Source of the DNA: UBA8904 sp035448625
Lineage (GTDB): Bacteria; Desulfobacterota; Syntrophia; Syntrophales; Smithellaceae
Direction of reading: 5' to 3'
DNA length: 13,659 nt
Assembly: GCA_035448625.1 (NCBI GenBank)
Contig: DAOTJI010000072.1
Location: 1 to 13,659 of the forward strand
In this document: positions 1 to 6,150 of the stretch, one piece after another
Numbering within the stretch: position 1 is the stretch's first letter
Layout of the letters: each line of letters begins with the position of its first letter
Program-made: the position numbers and the translations under genes
Notes under the pieces: generated by a model
Database searches by the model: none
What the model was told of the DNA's origin: nothing
Seen by the model: the letters and a program-made list of their open reading frames with translations, nothing else

Positions 1-734
1 CCACCGGGCAGGATCCCGTTCGGAAAAACGCCATTTTGAGCATGATCGCCCAGAATCAGAGAAAGCTGAATTTCACCGCGGTTCTGGTCAGCCATGAAAT
101 TCCGGACGTGTACTTTATTTCCAACCGCATTCTGGCCCTGTATGATCATCGGATTGTTTTTCAGGGCACGCCGGAGGAACTGGAAAATTTCAACCACCCG
201 TTCATGGACGAAGTCATCAACTCGCTGGAAGGGCTGCAGAAGGAATTGACCGGCCTTTACTCCAAGCGGCAGTTTGAACTGCTGAACCATCTGCAGCTCA
301 GAAGAAAGGGCGGAGAAACCTTCTGCCTGGTGATTTTCAGCCTCCGGGAGCTCGACGCGATCGTCTCACAAATCGGCCATGACGCGGCGCAGGAGATTCT
401 GCGGAATATGGGGTTGTTTATCGACAAGCATTTCGGCGCCATCGGAGGGATTTCCACAAGGCGCGCCACCAACGAGATTCTCACCGTGCTTCCCTATTCC
501 AACCTTGCGGAAACGGAAAGAATCATGGAAGATTTCATCGCGGATTTTAACCGGCAGGCCGTTCCCTCCCTGGAAGAGGGGGCCTGCAAATTTGCGCTGG
601 GGGGCGACGTGGAGCTGACGATCCTGGCCGGCGCGGCCGAAGGCCAATCCAGGACCGATATCGACGCCCTGCTTGAGCAGGCGAGATCGAAACAAAAAGA
701 AATCGGGCGATTGCAATGCGCCCCGGGGGAATGA
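1..734 (+). CDS. mlaF: Mla-type phospholipid ABC transporter ATP-binding protein, 5'-partial, with C-terminal degenerate GGDEF-like domain
   Basis: The gene enters from the left edge; the frame is open from base 3, giving 243 visible residues. The first ~75 are the end of an ABC ATPase: D-loop TGQDPV at the edge, then H-loop SHEIPDV (SH at 30-31) and QGTPEEL, as in MlaF, which powers lipid movement at the inner membrane. Walker A, Walker B and the signature motif lie outside the window. Residues ~80-235 are not part of a normal MlaF. They follow the GGDEF fold order: LTGLYSKRQFE, a helix with GHDAAQEILRNMG, then RATNEILTVLP where GGDEF should be, a helix NLAETERIMEDF, and a C-terminal LLEQARSKQKEIGR. 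The GGDEF signature reads ATNEI and the metal/substrate Asp and Asn positions are not kept, so cyclic-di-GMP synthesis is unlikely. TGA is followed four bases later by mlaD. The ATPase call is firm; the GGDEF relation is inferred from pattern. Confidence 0.88.
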   Translation, partial: TGQDPVRKNAILSMIAQNQRKLNFTAVLVSHEIPDVYFISNRILALYDHRIVFQGTPEELENFNHPFMDEVINSLEGLQKELTGLYSKRQFELLNHLQLRRKGGETFCLVIFSLRELDAIVSQIGHDAAQEILRNMGLFIDKHFGAIGGISTRRATNEILTVLPYSNLAETERIMEDFIADFNRQAVPSLEEGACKFALGGDVELTILAGAAEGQSRTDIDALLEQARSKQKEIGRLQCAPGE

Positions 735-738
735 ACCG

Positions 739-1230
739 ATGAAAAAGTACAAGATGGAAACCATGGTCGGTATCTTTGTTGTTTGCGGACTGATCTGCGT
801 GGGATACATGACCGTTAAACTCGGGAAACTGAACTGGTTCAGCGGAGATACATATCCGCTCATCGCCAAATTCACAACCGTCACCGGTCTGAAGGCGGGC
901 AATCCGGTCAACATCCTGGGCATTGAAGTCGGGCGCGTGGAGCGCATTTCGATGGATCAGGAAGACCTCAAGGCCGTCGTAGAAATGCGGATCAAAAAAG
1001 ACATCAAAATCTACGATGACGCCATTGCTTCCATCAAGACGGAAGGCCTCATCGGCGACAAGTATCTGAGCATCGATCCGGGCGGCGGCGGGGACCTGCT
1101 CGGGCCCAACGGGGTCATCACGGACACGCAGGCCGCTTTGGACATTGAATCGCTGATCAGCAAATACGCCTTTGGCGAAGTAAAAAAGGACCAGAGCAAA
1201 GATCAAAATAAAGAAAAGGAAAAGAAATAG
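739..1230 (+). CDS. mlaD: MlaD-type MCE-domain lipid-binding protein
   Basis: A 163-residue protein with one N-terminal membrane anchor (about residues 8-27, METMVGIFVVCGLICVGYMT) followed by an MCE domain at about 38-115. The typical MCE run is FTTVTGLKAGNPVNILGIEVG, continuing to the second conserved stretch around TEGLIGDKYLSIDPGG. MlaD is known to form a hexameric ring on the periplasmic side of the MlaFE transporter and to pass phospholipid to or from MlaC. The ATG at 739 is preferred over an earlier in-frame ATG-free extension because GGGGGA sits at 725-730 and the anchor starts right after it. The lysine-rich tail (KKDQSKDQNKEKEKK) is encoded by the purine-rich stretch that also serves as ribosome-binding region for mlaC. 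Length and layout are normal for the short MlaD form. Confidence 0.92.
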   Translation: MKKYKMETMVGIFVVCGLICVGYMTVKLGKLNWFSGDTYPLIAKFTTVTGLKAGNPVNILGIEVGRVERISMDQEDLKAVVEMRIKKDIKIYDDAIASIKTEGLIGDKYLSIDPGGGGDLLGPNGVITDTQAALDIESLISKYAFGEVKKDQSKDQNKEKEKK

Positions 1231-1839
1231 ATGCAAAACCGAATCCTGAAAAAAAGGTTGATAGGGTGCAGTCTGTTCCTGATGCTTCTTTTGTCCATTC
1301 CGGCGTATGCCGGAGCGCCGCTGAGCGCCGTGGAAAACACGGTCAACCGTGTTTTGGATGTGCTGCGTGATCCAAAACTGAAAGGCCCTACGGCCAAGCC
1401 GGCCAAGACGGAAAAACTCCGTGTCATCTATAAAGACATGTTTGACGAGATGGAATTTTCCCGGCGCACGCTCACCCGCAACTGGAACAAGTTTACCCCG
1501 GAGCAGCGCAGAGAATTTGTCGATCTTTTTGAACAGGTGCTGGAGAAGACCTATCTGGATAGAATCCTTGAATATTCCAACGAGAAAATCGTTTTCTACA
1601 AGGAAACGATGATCGGGGAAGACAAGGCGGAAATTCAGTCCAAGGTCATCGCCTCCTCCAAGGAAGTTCCCATCTATTACCGGATGATTTTAAAAAACGG
1701 CAAGTGGAAAGTTTACGATGTAGTCGTGGAAAATGTGAGCCTGGTGCAGAACTACCGCACCCAGTTCAATGAAATTCTTGCCGGCGGCACGCCGGAGCAA
1801 CTCCTCGAAACCTTGCGCAAAAAGGTGAAAACCCATTAA
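1231..1839 (+). CDS. mlaC: MlaC-type periplasmic phospholipid carrier
   Basis: A 202-residue protein with a clear Sec signal peptide (KKRLIGCSLFLMLLLSIPAYA, cleavage probably before GAPLS at about residue 28). The mature part matches the MlaC/Ttg2D family: a helical start (AVENTVNRVLDVLRD), FSRRTLTRNWNKFTPEQRREF, LEKTYLDRILEYSNEKIVFY and the closing WKVYDVVVENVSLVQNYRTQF. MlaC is known to shuttle phospholipid across the periplasm between MlaA in the outer membrane and the MlaFEDB complex. The ATG directly abuts the TAG of mlaD (zero intergenic bases), and AAAAGGAAAAG just upstream lies inside the mlaD tail, so translation is probably coupled. About 202 residues is typical. The call is secure from family pattern and neighbours. 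Confidence 0.93.
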   Translation: MQNRILKKRLIGCSLFLMLLLSIPAYAGAPLSAVENTVNRVLDVLRDPKLKGPTAKPAKTEKLRVIYKDMFDEMEFSRRTLTRNWNKFTPEQRREFVDLFEQVLEKTYLDRILEYSNEKIVFYKETMIGEDKAEIQSKVIASSKEVPIYYRMILKNGKWKVYDVVVENVSLVQNYRTQFNEILAGGTPEQLLETLRKKVKTH

Positions 1840-1849
1840 CATTCGGCCC

Positions 1850-2869
1850 ATGAAAGTCAACCTGTTCATTCTTGTCCTGGTCATTTTCTTTTTCGCGGCC
1901 GTCGGCTTCCCTGGCTGCCCGGCCCCGGATGCCGTCTGCGCCCGGTTGCCGGAGATGGGCAATGGGCAGGTGATAGGCGATGGGCAATGGGGAAGAGGCG
2001 ATAGGCTATGGGCGATGGGCGATGGGAAAAGCCAGGATCCCGTTCACGCGGAGTCTCCGTCGGCCGGGGAGGATGTGCCTGCCCGCAAGGACATGAAGCC
2101 GTCGGGTCGGTCGCAGGATGCCTTTCAGGACGAATACAAAGATGAAGGCCAGGACTACGACGACGAGCCTTTTGCGGATGAACGCGTCACCATCGCCGAT
2201 CCCATCGAACCTTTCAACCGGCTTATGCACCGGTTCAATGACCGCCTGTATTTCTGGCTGCTGAAGCCGGTTGCCGAGGGGTACAAAGAGGCGGTGCCGG
2301 AACCGGCGCGGATCAGCGTCAAAAATTTTTATTACCACCTGCTGTTTCCCATCCGCTTCGTCAATTGTGTGCTGCAGGCCGATCTGACCGGCGCCGGCTC
2401 GGAAGCGGGCCGTTTTGCGATCAACACGGTGTGGGGAGTGGGAGGGCTCCTGGATCCGTCCTCCAATCAGGGCATCGAACTGCCCAAGCAGAACGCCGAT
2501 TTCGGGCAGACGCTGGGCCTGTACGGCGTGGGCCACGGCTTCTACATTGTCTGGCCGTTTCTCGGCCCGTCGAGTCCGCGTGACAGTGTTGACATCGCGG
2601 GCGAGTATGTCCTGGATCCGCTTTCCTATTTCACCCCCTGGTACACCAGCCTGGGCAAACGGCCCCTCAAGATGATCAACAACGCCTCCCTGAGCCTCGG
2701 GGATTACGAAGCGGTGATCGAGGCGGCCATCGATCCTTACATCGCCATTCGCAACGGTTACATCCAGTATCGCATGAAGGAAGTCCAGGCGCGCAGGGAC
2801 AGATCGCTCTTTTTCCGGAACCGGAAAAACGCTGCGCCGGAAGCGGCGGATCCGCCGCCGGCCAACTGA
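1850..2869 (+). CDS. mlaA: MlaA (VacJ) outer-membrane lipid asymmetry protein with repeat-encoded insert
   Basis: A 339-residue protein. The N-terminus is a hydrophobic signal segment (MKVNLFILVLVIFFFAAVGF) with Cys23 in the context FPGC, a poor but possible lipobox; family members are normally lipoproteins. Residues ~35-60 are a Gly/Asp/Trp-rich stretch encoded by 7-base repeats, followed by an acidic linker (YKDEGQDYDDEPFADE). The MlaA domain runs from about 117 to 285: DPIEPFNRLMHRFND, AGRFAINTVWGVGGLLDPSS, the DFGQTLGLYGVGHGFYIVWP block and GPSSPRDSVD. MlaA removes mislocalised phospholipid from the outer leaflet and hands it to MlaC. It starts ten bases after mlaC with no good Shine-Dalgarno sequence visible, so translation may depend on coupling. 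The tail is Pro/Ala rich. It is longer than the usual 230-260 residues because of the N-terminal insert and linker. Confidence 0.92.
   Translation: MKVNLFILVLVIFFFAAVGFPGCPAPDAVCARLPEMGNGQVIGDGQWGRGDRLWAMGDGKSQDPVHAESPSAGEDVPARKDMKPSGRSQDAFQDEYKDEGQDYDDEPFADERVTIADPIEPFNRLMHRFNDRLYFWLLKPVAEGYKEAVPEPARISVKNFYYHLLFPIRFVNCVLQADLTGAGSEAGRFAINTVWGVGGLLDPSSNQGIELPKQNADFGQTLGLYGVGHGFYIVWPFLGPSSPRDSVDIAGEYVLDPLSYFTPWYTSLGKRPLKMINNASLSLGDYEAVIEAAIDPYIAIRNGYIQYRMKEVQARRDRSLFFRNRKNAAPEAADPPPAN
1954..2027 (+). repeat. Degenerate heptamer repeats (GATGGGC / AATGGGC / GATAGGC) inside mlaA
   Basis: Seven-base units occur at 1954, 1961, 1972, 1979, 1986, 2000, 2007, 2014 and 2021, mostly GATGGGC with variants AATGGGC, GATAGGC, TATGGGC and GATGGGA. 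Spacers of 4 and 7 bases interrupt the array twice. The unit is not a multiple of three, yet the whole 74-base stretch stays open in the mlaA frame and encodes residues ~35-60 between the signal segment and the acidic linker. The translated text is low in complexity (MGNGQ, IGDGQ, WAMGDGK) and unlike any part of MlaA. Confidence 0.85.
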
Positions 2870-2880
2870 GACCGCATAAA

Positions 2881-2895
2881 AGGAGAAACCCTACG
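2881..2895 (+). promoter_or_regulatory. Ribosome-binding site and probable ACG start codon
   Basis: AGGAG at 2881-2885 is followed seven bases later by ACG at 2893-2895. Reading from this ACG gives a textbook signal peptide (KKIFLFTIALIWLPFCSSALA) in frame with the barrel protein. No ATG, GTG or TTG lies in that frame between the upstream gene and the signal peptide. The first in-frame ATG (2965) comes only after the signal peptide has ended. The start is therefore either a genuine rare ACG start or an ATG changed by mutation or sequencing error. Confidence 0.7.
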
Positions 2896-3675
2896 AAAAA
2901 AATTTTTCTCTTCACGATAGCCCTGATCTGGCTTCCCTTTTGCTCTTCTGCGCTCGCGGGCGGGATGTTCGGGCCGCCGCAGACGATGTCCAAAAAAACC
3001 GGCGGCGCCAACACTGCTATCGGCTACCGGTATGCCGAAGATACATTGAAGGGAGACACGGACCGCCATGTGGTTCGTCAGCGCCAGATCTATTCCCAGG
3101 CGGCGTACGGCGCCTCCGGCCGCTGGGAGATTTACGGGCGCGTCGGCGTTTCCGATTTGCAAATAGCGGACGCGTTTCGTTCTTCTTCGGCCCTGACCGC
3201 GGTCTCCCGGGACTCTTTTGAAGAAAACTGGAAATTTTTCGGGACACTGGGCGCCAAAGCGTATTATCCGGTCAATTCCGTCTTCGGCGTCGGCGCCTTT
3301 GTGCAGGGAAGCTGCAACTTCAGCAATTTCACCGATGAAGTTGGCGGAACCAGCGGCGGGGCCCCTTTTGCGGCCGATATGAAGGTGAAGTATCTCTGGG
3401 ACGTCAATTTCGGCATCGGCGTTCAGGCGTCAGTCCCTTATGGAATTCAATTGTATGCCGGGCCTTTTGTATATTATACGGAAGCGGACGCTTATTTATC
3501 CGGCTCCGTTCCGGGAATCCAGTCCGGCGCCGAAAAGACGTCTTTGAAGAATGCATCCGCGGTCGGCGGGTTTTTCGGCGTTGCCGTCGGGCTGGGCAGG
3601 GGATTTGGCCTCCAGATCGAGGGCCAGTACACGGACCGGTTCTCCGCCGGGTCCGCCGTTACCTACACGTATTAG
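2893..3675 (+). CDS. Outer-membrane beta-barrel protein (unknown family), probable ACG start
   Basis: Read from ACG at 2893, this is a 260-residue protein with a signal peptide of about 24 residues ending SSALA. The mature chain has alternating polar/apolar strands rich in Gly and aromatics: AIGYRYAED, QIYSQAAYGASGRWEIYGRVGVSD, VFGVGAFVQGS, KYLWDVNFGIGVQASVPYGIQLYAGPFVYY, GGFFGVAVGLGRGFGLQIEGQY. It ends in an aromatic residue (TYTY), the usual C-terminal signal for Bam-assisted insertion. This pattern fits an 8- to 12-stranded barrel in the outer membrane. The specific family is not recognised. It starts 23 bases after mlaA and ends 10 bases before ddl, so it is probably in the same transcript. 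Starting at the internal ATG (2965) would leave the protein without an export signal, which is why 2893 is preferred. Confidence 0.78.
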   Translation, partial: TKKIFLFTIALIWLPFCSSALAGGMFGPPQTMSKKTGGANTAIGYRYAEDTLKGDTDRHVVRQRQIYSQAAYGASGRWEIYGRVGVSDLQIADAFRSSSALTAVSRDSFEENWKFFGTLGAKAYYPVNSVFGVGAFVQGSCNFSNFTDEVGGTSGGAPFAADMKVKYLWDVNFGIGVQASVPYGIQLYAGPFVYYTEADAYLSGSVPGIQSGAEKTSLKNASAVGGFFGVAVGLGRGFGLQIEGQYTDRFSAGSAVTYTY

Positions 3676-3685
3676 AGGGAAACAC

Positions 3686-4819
3686 ATGAAGTCTGCTGGA
3701 AAGAATCAACGGCGGTCCAAATTGACCATCGGCGTTTTGTACGGCGGACGATCGGGCGAGCATGACGTATCGCTTTGTTCGGCGGCTTCCGTCGTTGCGG
3801 CGCTGGACAAGACCAAATACGATGTGGTTGCGATCGGCATTGACCGCGACGGACGCTGGTATGTTCAGGACCGGCCGGAAATCATCGCCGACAAAGACTT
3901 CGGCAGAATTCTTTCTTTGAAAAAAAAGGGCGCCTGGCTGGTCAATCATTTTGAAGACCGAAACCGGCTGCACCTGTACGATATGGATTCCCGCGGAAAG
4001 AAGGTTGTCGTGGATCTGGTCTTTCCCGTCCTCCACGGCACGTACGGAGAAGATGGAACCATGCAGGGGCTCCTGGAGCTGGCCCGGGTTCCCTATGTGG
4101 GGGTGGATGTCGCCGGTTCCGCCATCGGCATGGACAAGGACGTCGCCAAGCGTCTGCTCGCGCAGGAGGGGGTTCCCGTGGTGCCCTGGATCACGGTAAG
4201 CCGTTCGGACTGGCTGGCCCGGCCGCAAAAAATTCTGCGCGGGGCGCTGAAGCGCCTTGAAATGCCCGTCTTTGTCAAACCGCTGCGCACCGGCTCTTCC
4301 GTCGGAATCAAAAAGGTGAAAGTCAAAAAAGACCTTGCCCCCGCCGTGGATTATGCCTTTGGGTTCGACACGCGGATCATGATCGAGAAAGGCATCGACT
4401 GCCGGGAGATCGAATGCGCCGTTTTGGGCAATGAAGACCCGCGGGCGTCGGTGCTGGGTGAAATTCTGCCCACGCATGAGTATTATTCCTACGAGGCCAA
4501 ATATCTGGACCCCGAGGGCGCGAAGATGAACATTCCGGCGAAAATCCCGGCGCGCTTGGCGGCCGCCATCCGCAAATGCGCCGTCCTCGGCTTCCGCGCG
4601 CTGAACTGCAATTCCATGGCGCGCGTGGATTTCTTCCTGGATAAAAAGACCGGCGCGTTTTATCTCAACGAAATCAACACGCTGCCCGGATTTACCGGCA
4701 TCAGCATGTATCCCAAGCTCTGGGAGGCCACCGGCCTTTCCTACAGCGCTCTCTTGGATCGTCTGGTGGAGCTTGCGCTGGCGCGCCACCGGGAAAAATC
4801 GGCTGTGATAACCGGTTGA
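3686..4819 (+). CDS. ddl: D-alanine--D-alanine ligase, DdlA/VanA-like subgroup
   Basis: A 377-residue cytoplasmic ATP-grasp enzyme that joins two D-alanines for the peptidoglycan stem peptide. Visible motifs: GVLYGGRSGEHDVS (residues ~16-29, with the conserved Glu25), FPVLHGTYGEDGTMQG, YVGVDVAGSAIGMDKDVAKR (the lid/substrate region), VFVKPLRTGSSVGI (ATP-grasp), and ARVDFFL followed by LNEINTLPGFTGISMYPKLW, in which the Glu and Asn are metal ligands. The last stretch resembles the DdlA type rather than the shorter DdlB type, which fits the length. The start at 3686 is chosen because GAGGGA at 3675-3680 precedes it and the upstream open frame overlaps the barrel gene. It follows that gene by 10 bases. 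There are no signs of VanA-type specificity that can be judged by eye. Confidence 0.95.
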   Translation: MKSAGKNQRRSKLTIGVLYGGRSGEHDVSLCSAASVVAALDKTKYDVVAIGIDRDGRWYVQDRPEIIADKDFGRILSLKKKGAWLVNHFEDRNRLHLYDMDSRGKKVVVDLVFPVLHGTYGEDGTMQGLLELARVPYVGVDVAGSAIGMDKDVAKRLLAQEGVPVVPWITVSRSDWLARPQKILRGALKRLEMPVFVKPLRTGSSVGIKKVKVKKDLAPAVDYAFGFDTRIMIEKGIDCREIECAVLGNEDPRASVLGEILPTHEYYSYEAKYLDPEGAKMNIPAKIPARLAAAIRKCAVLGFRALNCNSMARVDFFLDKKTGAFYLNEINTLPGFTGISMYPKLWEATGLSYSALLDRLVELALARHREKSAVITG

Positions 4820-4896
4820 AACCCTGGCAGGGCGCAGGATTCGATCGAGACGTTTTGAAGGGAATTTCATAAAGGTAAAGGAGAAAGTCTAAAGGC

Positions 4897-5808
4897 ATGA
4901 GCGAACTCTCGGCTGCGGTTTCCAATTCGACAAAAATCCGCCTGCTGATGCTGATGATGGTGATGGAGATTTACACCGTCGGCGTTTCCATGATCGGCAT
5001 CCTGACGTCCAATTCCATCGTCTTTATTGCCAATTTCGTGATCGCCTTTACGGGCGCTCTGGCTTCCGGCCTTTCGCTTTATACCGTCCGGCGAATGTCG
5101 CGCGGGACAGATCTGCTCAACACCTACGGCCTGGGTCGCATGGAAACCATCTCCAGCATTGTGGTCGGAACCACCATGCTGCTGGCCGCTCTGTTTGTCG
5201 GCTATGAAACCGTGTCCAAGATTCTCCATCCTGCCGAACAGCACGGCGGTTTGGTGGCCATGCTGCTGACGTTCGCCTCCTTTATCGCGTCAACCTGGCT
5301 CTGGATACGCAACTACATGCTGAGCAAAAGGGAGCACTCGCCCATTTTCAGCTCCATGTGGCGCATGGCGAGGATGGGTGCGCTGGAAGACCTGCTGATC
5401 ATTCTGGCGGTGGGCATTTCGCTCGCTTTTTCCGGCGCCCCTTGGACGCGCTACCTGGATGTCTGCGCGACGACGATTCTGATGATCAGCATCATCAAAT
5501 CGATTTACGATGTTTTCTCCGGGTCGATCAGCGATTTGCTGGATCGCAGCCTCGATGAATACAACATGCTGATTATTCTGCGCGAACTGATCGCCAACTT
5601 TGACGCCTACGACCAGATCCATGGCGTCCGCACGCGCCGTTCGGGAAGCCATACCTTCATCGAGATCTTTTTGGAGTTTGCAGGCGACGCGAAAGTGGAA
5701 ACGGTTTACCGATTGAAGGACCGGCTGGAGACAGAGCTGAAAAAGCAAATGCCCAACGCGCAGATCATGCTGATTCCAAGCCGCATGACCGGTAGCGCAA
5801 AACCGTGA
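4897..5808 (+). CDS. CDF-family (cation diffusion facilitator) membrane protein lacking canonical metal ligands
   Basis: A 303-residue inner-membrane protein with about six membrane segments (residues ~15-35, 40-63, 85-105, 118-138, 162-180, 188-206) and a cytoplasmic domain at ~215-297. The CDF outline is clear: TYGLGRMETISSIVVGTTML and VGYETVSKILHP match the family's YGHGR.E and LHP stretches, and IHGVRTRRSGSHTFIEI is the start of the cytoplasmic domain. The expected zinc-site residues are missing. TM2 reads IANFVIAFTGA instead of an (H/D)xxxD pair. The TM3 loop has Leu where His is usual. TM5 keeps Asp165 but has Gly161 in place of the His. The cytoplasmic His ligands also appear absent (FLEF, MLIPS). 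Transport of zinc or iron by the usual mechanism is doubtful. It lies 77 bases after ddl; AAGGAG at 4878-4883 is a somewhat distant ribosome-binding site. Confidence 0.8.
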   Translation: MSELSAAVSNSTKIRLLMLMMVMEIYTVGVSMIGILTSNSIVFIANFVIAFTGALASGLSLYTVRRMSRGTDLLNTYGLGRMETISSIVVGTTMLLAALFVGYETVSKILHPAEQHGGLVAMLLTFASFIASTWLWIRNYMLSKREHSPIFSSMWRMARMGALEDLLIILAVGISLAFSGAPWTRYLDVCATTILMISIIKSIYDVFSGSISDLLDRSLDEYNMLIILRELIANFDAYDQIHGVRTRRSGSHTFIEIFLEFAGDAKVETVYRLKDRLETELKKQMPNAQIMLIPSRMTGSAKP

Positions 5809-5887
5809 TTTCCAGGGGCAAAAAACGCAACCATTAAGAATTTTATTTATGATAACAATAGGATAAGAAACACCTTGAAGCATTCCT

Positions 5888-5923
5888 ATCGGGGCGACGC
5901 CTCCGATTTCTTGTTTCCTTTTT
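5888..5923 (+). terminator. Possible terminator after the envelope gene block
   Basis: ATCGGGGCG at 5888-5896 pairs with CGCCTCCGAT at 5898-5907. This makes a stem of about 8-9 base pairs with one bulged T and a very small loop, followed by a T-rich but interrupted tail (TTCTTGTTTCCTTTTT). It lies 80 bases beyond the last gene of the plus-strand block, which is the right place. The imperfect stem and broken T run make it uncertain. Confidence 0.4.
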
Positions 5924-5945
5924 CTCAAAAACAAAATTTATTACC

Positions 5946-5962
5946 ATGTATATTCCATACAT
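5946..5962. other. Short dyad in AT-rich spacer, possible operator
   Basis: ATGTAT and ATACAT are exact inverted repeats separated by five bases, about 34 bases upstream of the predicted -35 box of the PAS-LuxR gene. LuxR-type regulators often bind such dyads and regulate themselves, but a six-base dyad in AT-rich DNA can arise by chance. Confidence 0.25.
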
Positions 5963-5995
5963 AATATCTCTATAAAATTTCATTAATCTCTCTCG

Positions 5996-6024
5996 TTGAC
6001 AAGTGTTTCCATAGGCGGTTTTAT
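5996..6024 (+). promoter_or_regulatory. Probable sigma70-type promoter for the PAS-LuxR gene
   Basis: TTGACA (5996-6001) is a perfect -35 box. With a 17-base spacer it is followed by TTTTAT (6019-6024), a four-of-six match to the -10 consensus. The surrounding 5820-6040 region is markedly more AT-rich than the rest of the window. Transcription would begin near 6031, leaving a leader of about 120 bases before the preferred start at 6151, or about 20 bases before the alternative at 6052. The rest of 5809-6150 holds no convincing gene. Confidence 0.45.
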
Positions 6025-6150
6025 TTGCCCCAATAATTTCTTGCCGGGAAAATGTCGAACTTTCCGGCACGCGGAATCCTGGCGGCCGAAGTTTATTGCC
6101 GCGACGGTTGTAAGAAAAAGGAGCTTTTTTCAGGAGAGATTTCAACCGCG

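Noticed and set aside
1954..2027. CRISPR-like array
   Set aside because: Units are only seven bases with no regular spacers, so this is a simple degenerate tandem repeat.
3659..4870. Long open frame (403 codons) on the minus strand opposite ddl
   Set aside because: It mirrors the codon pattern of the ddl gene, has no ribosome-binding site or recognisable domain, and ddl is certain.
6052..6150. N-terminal extension of the PAS-LuxR protein from ATG 6052
   Set aside because: There is no usable ribosome-binding site (GGGAA lies one base from the ATG) and the extra 33 residues show no domain. Kept only as an alternative because it lies just after the predicted promoter.
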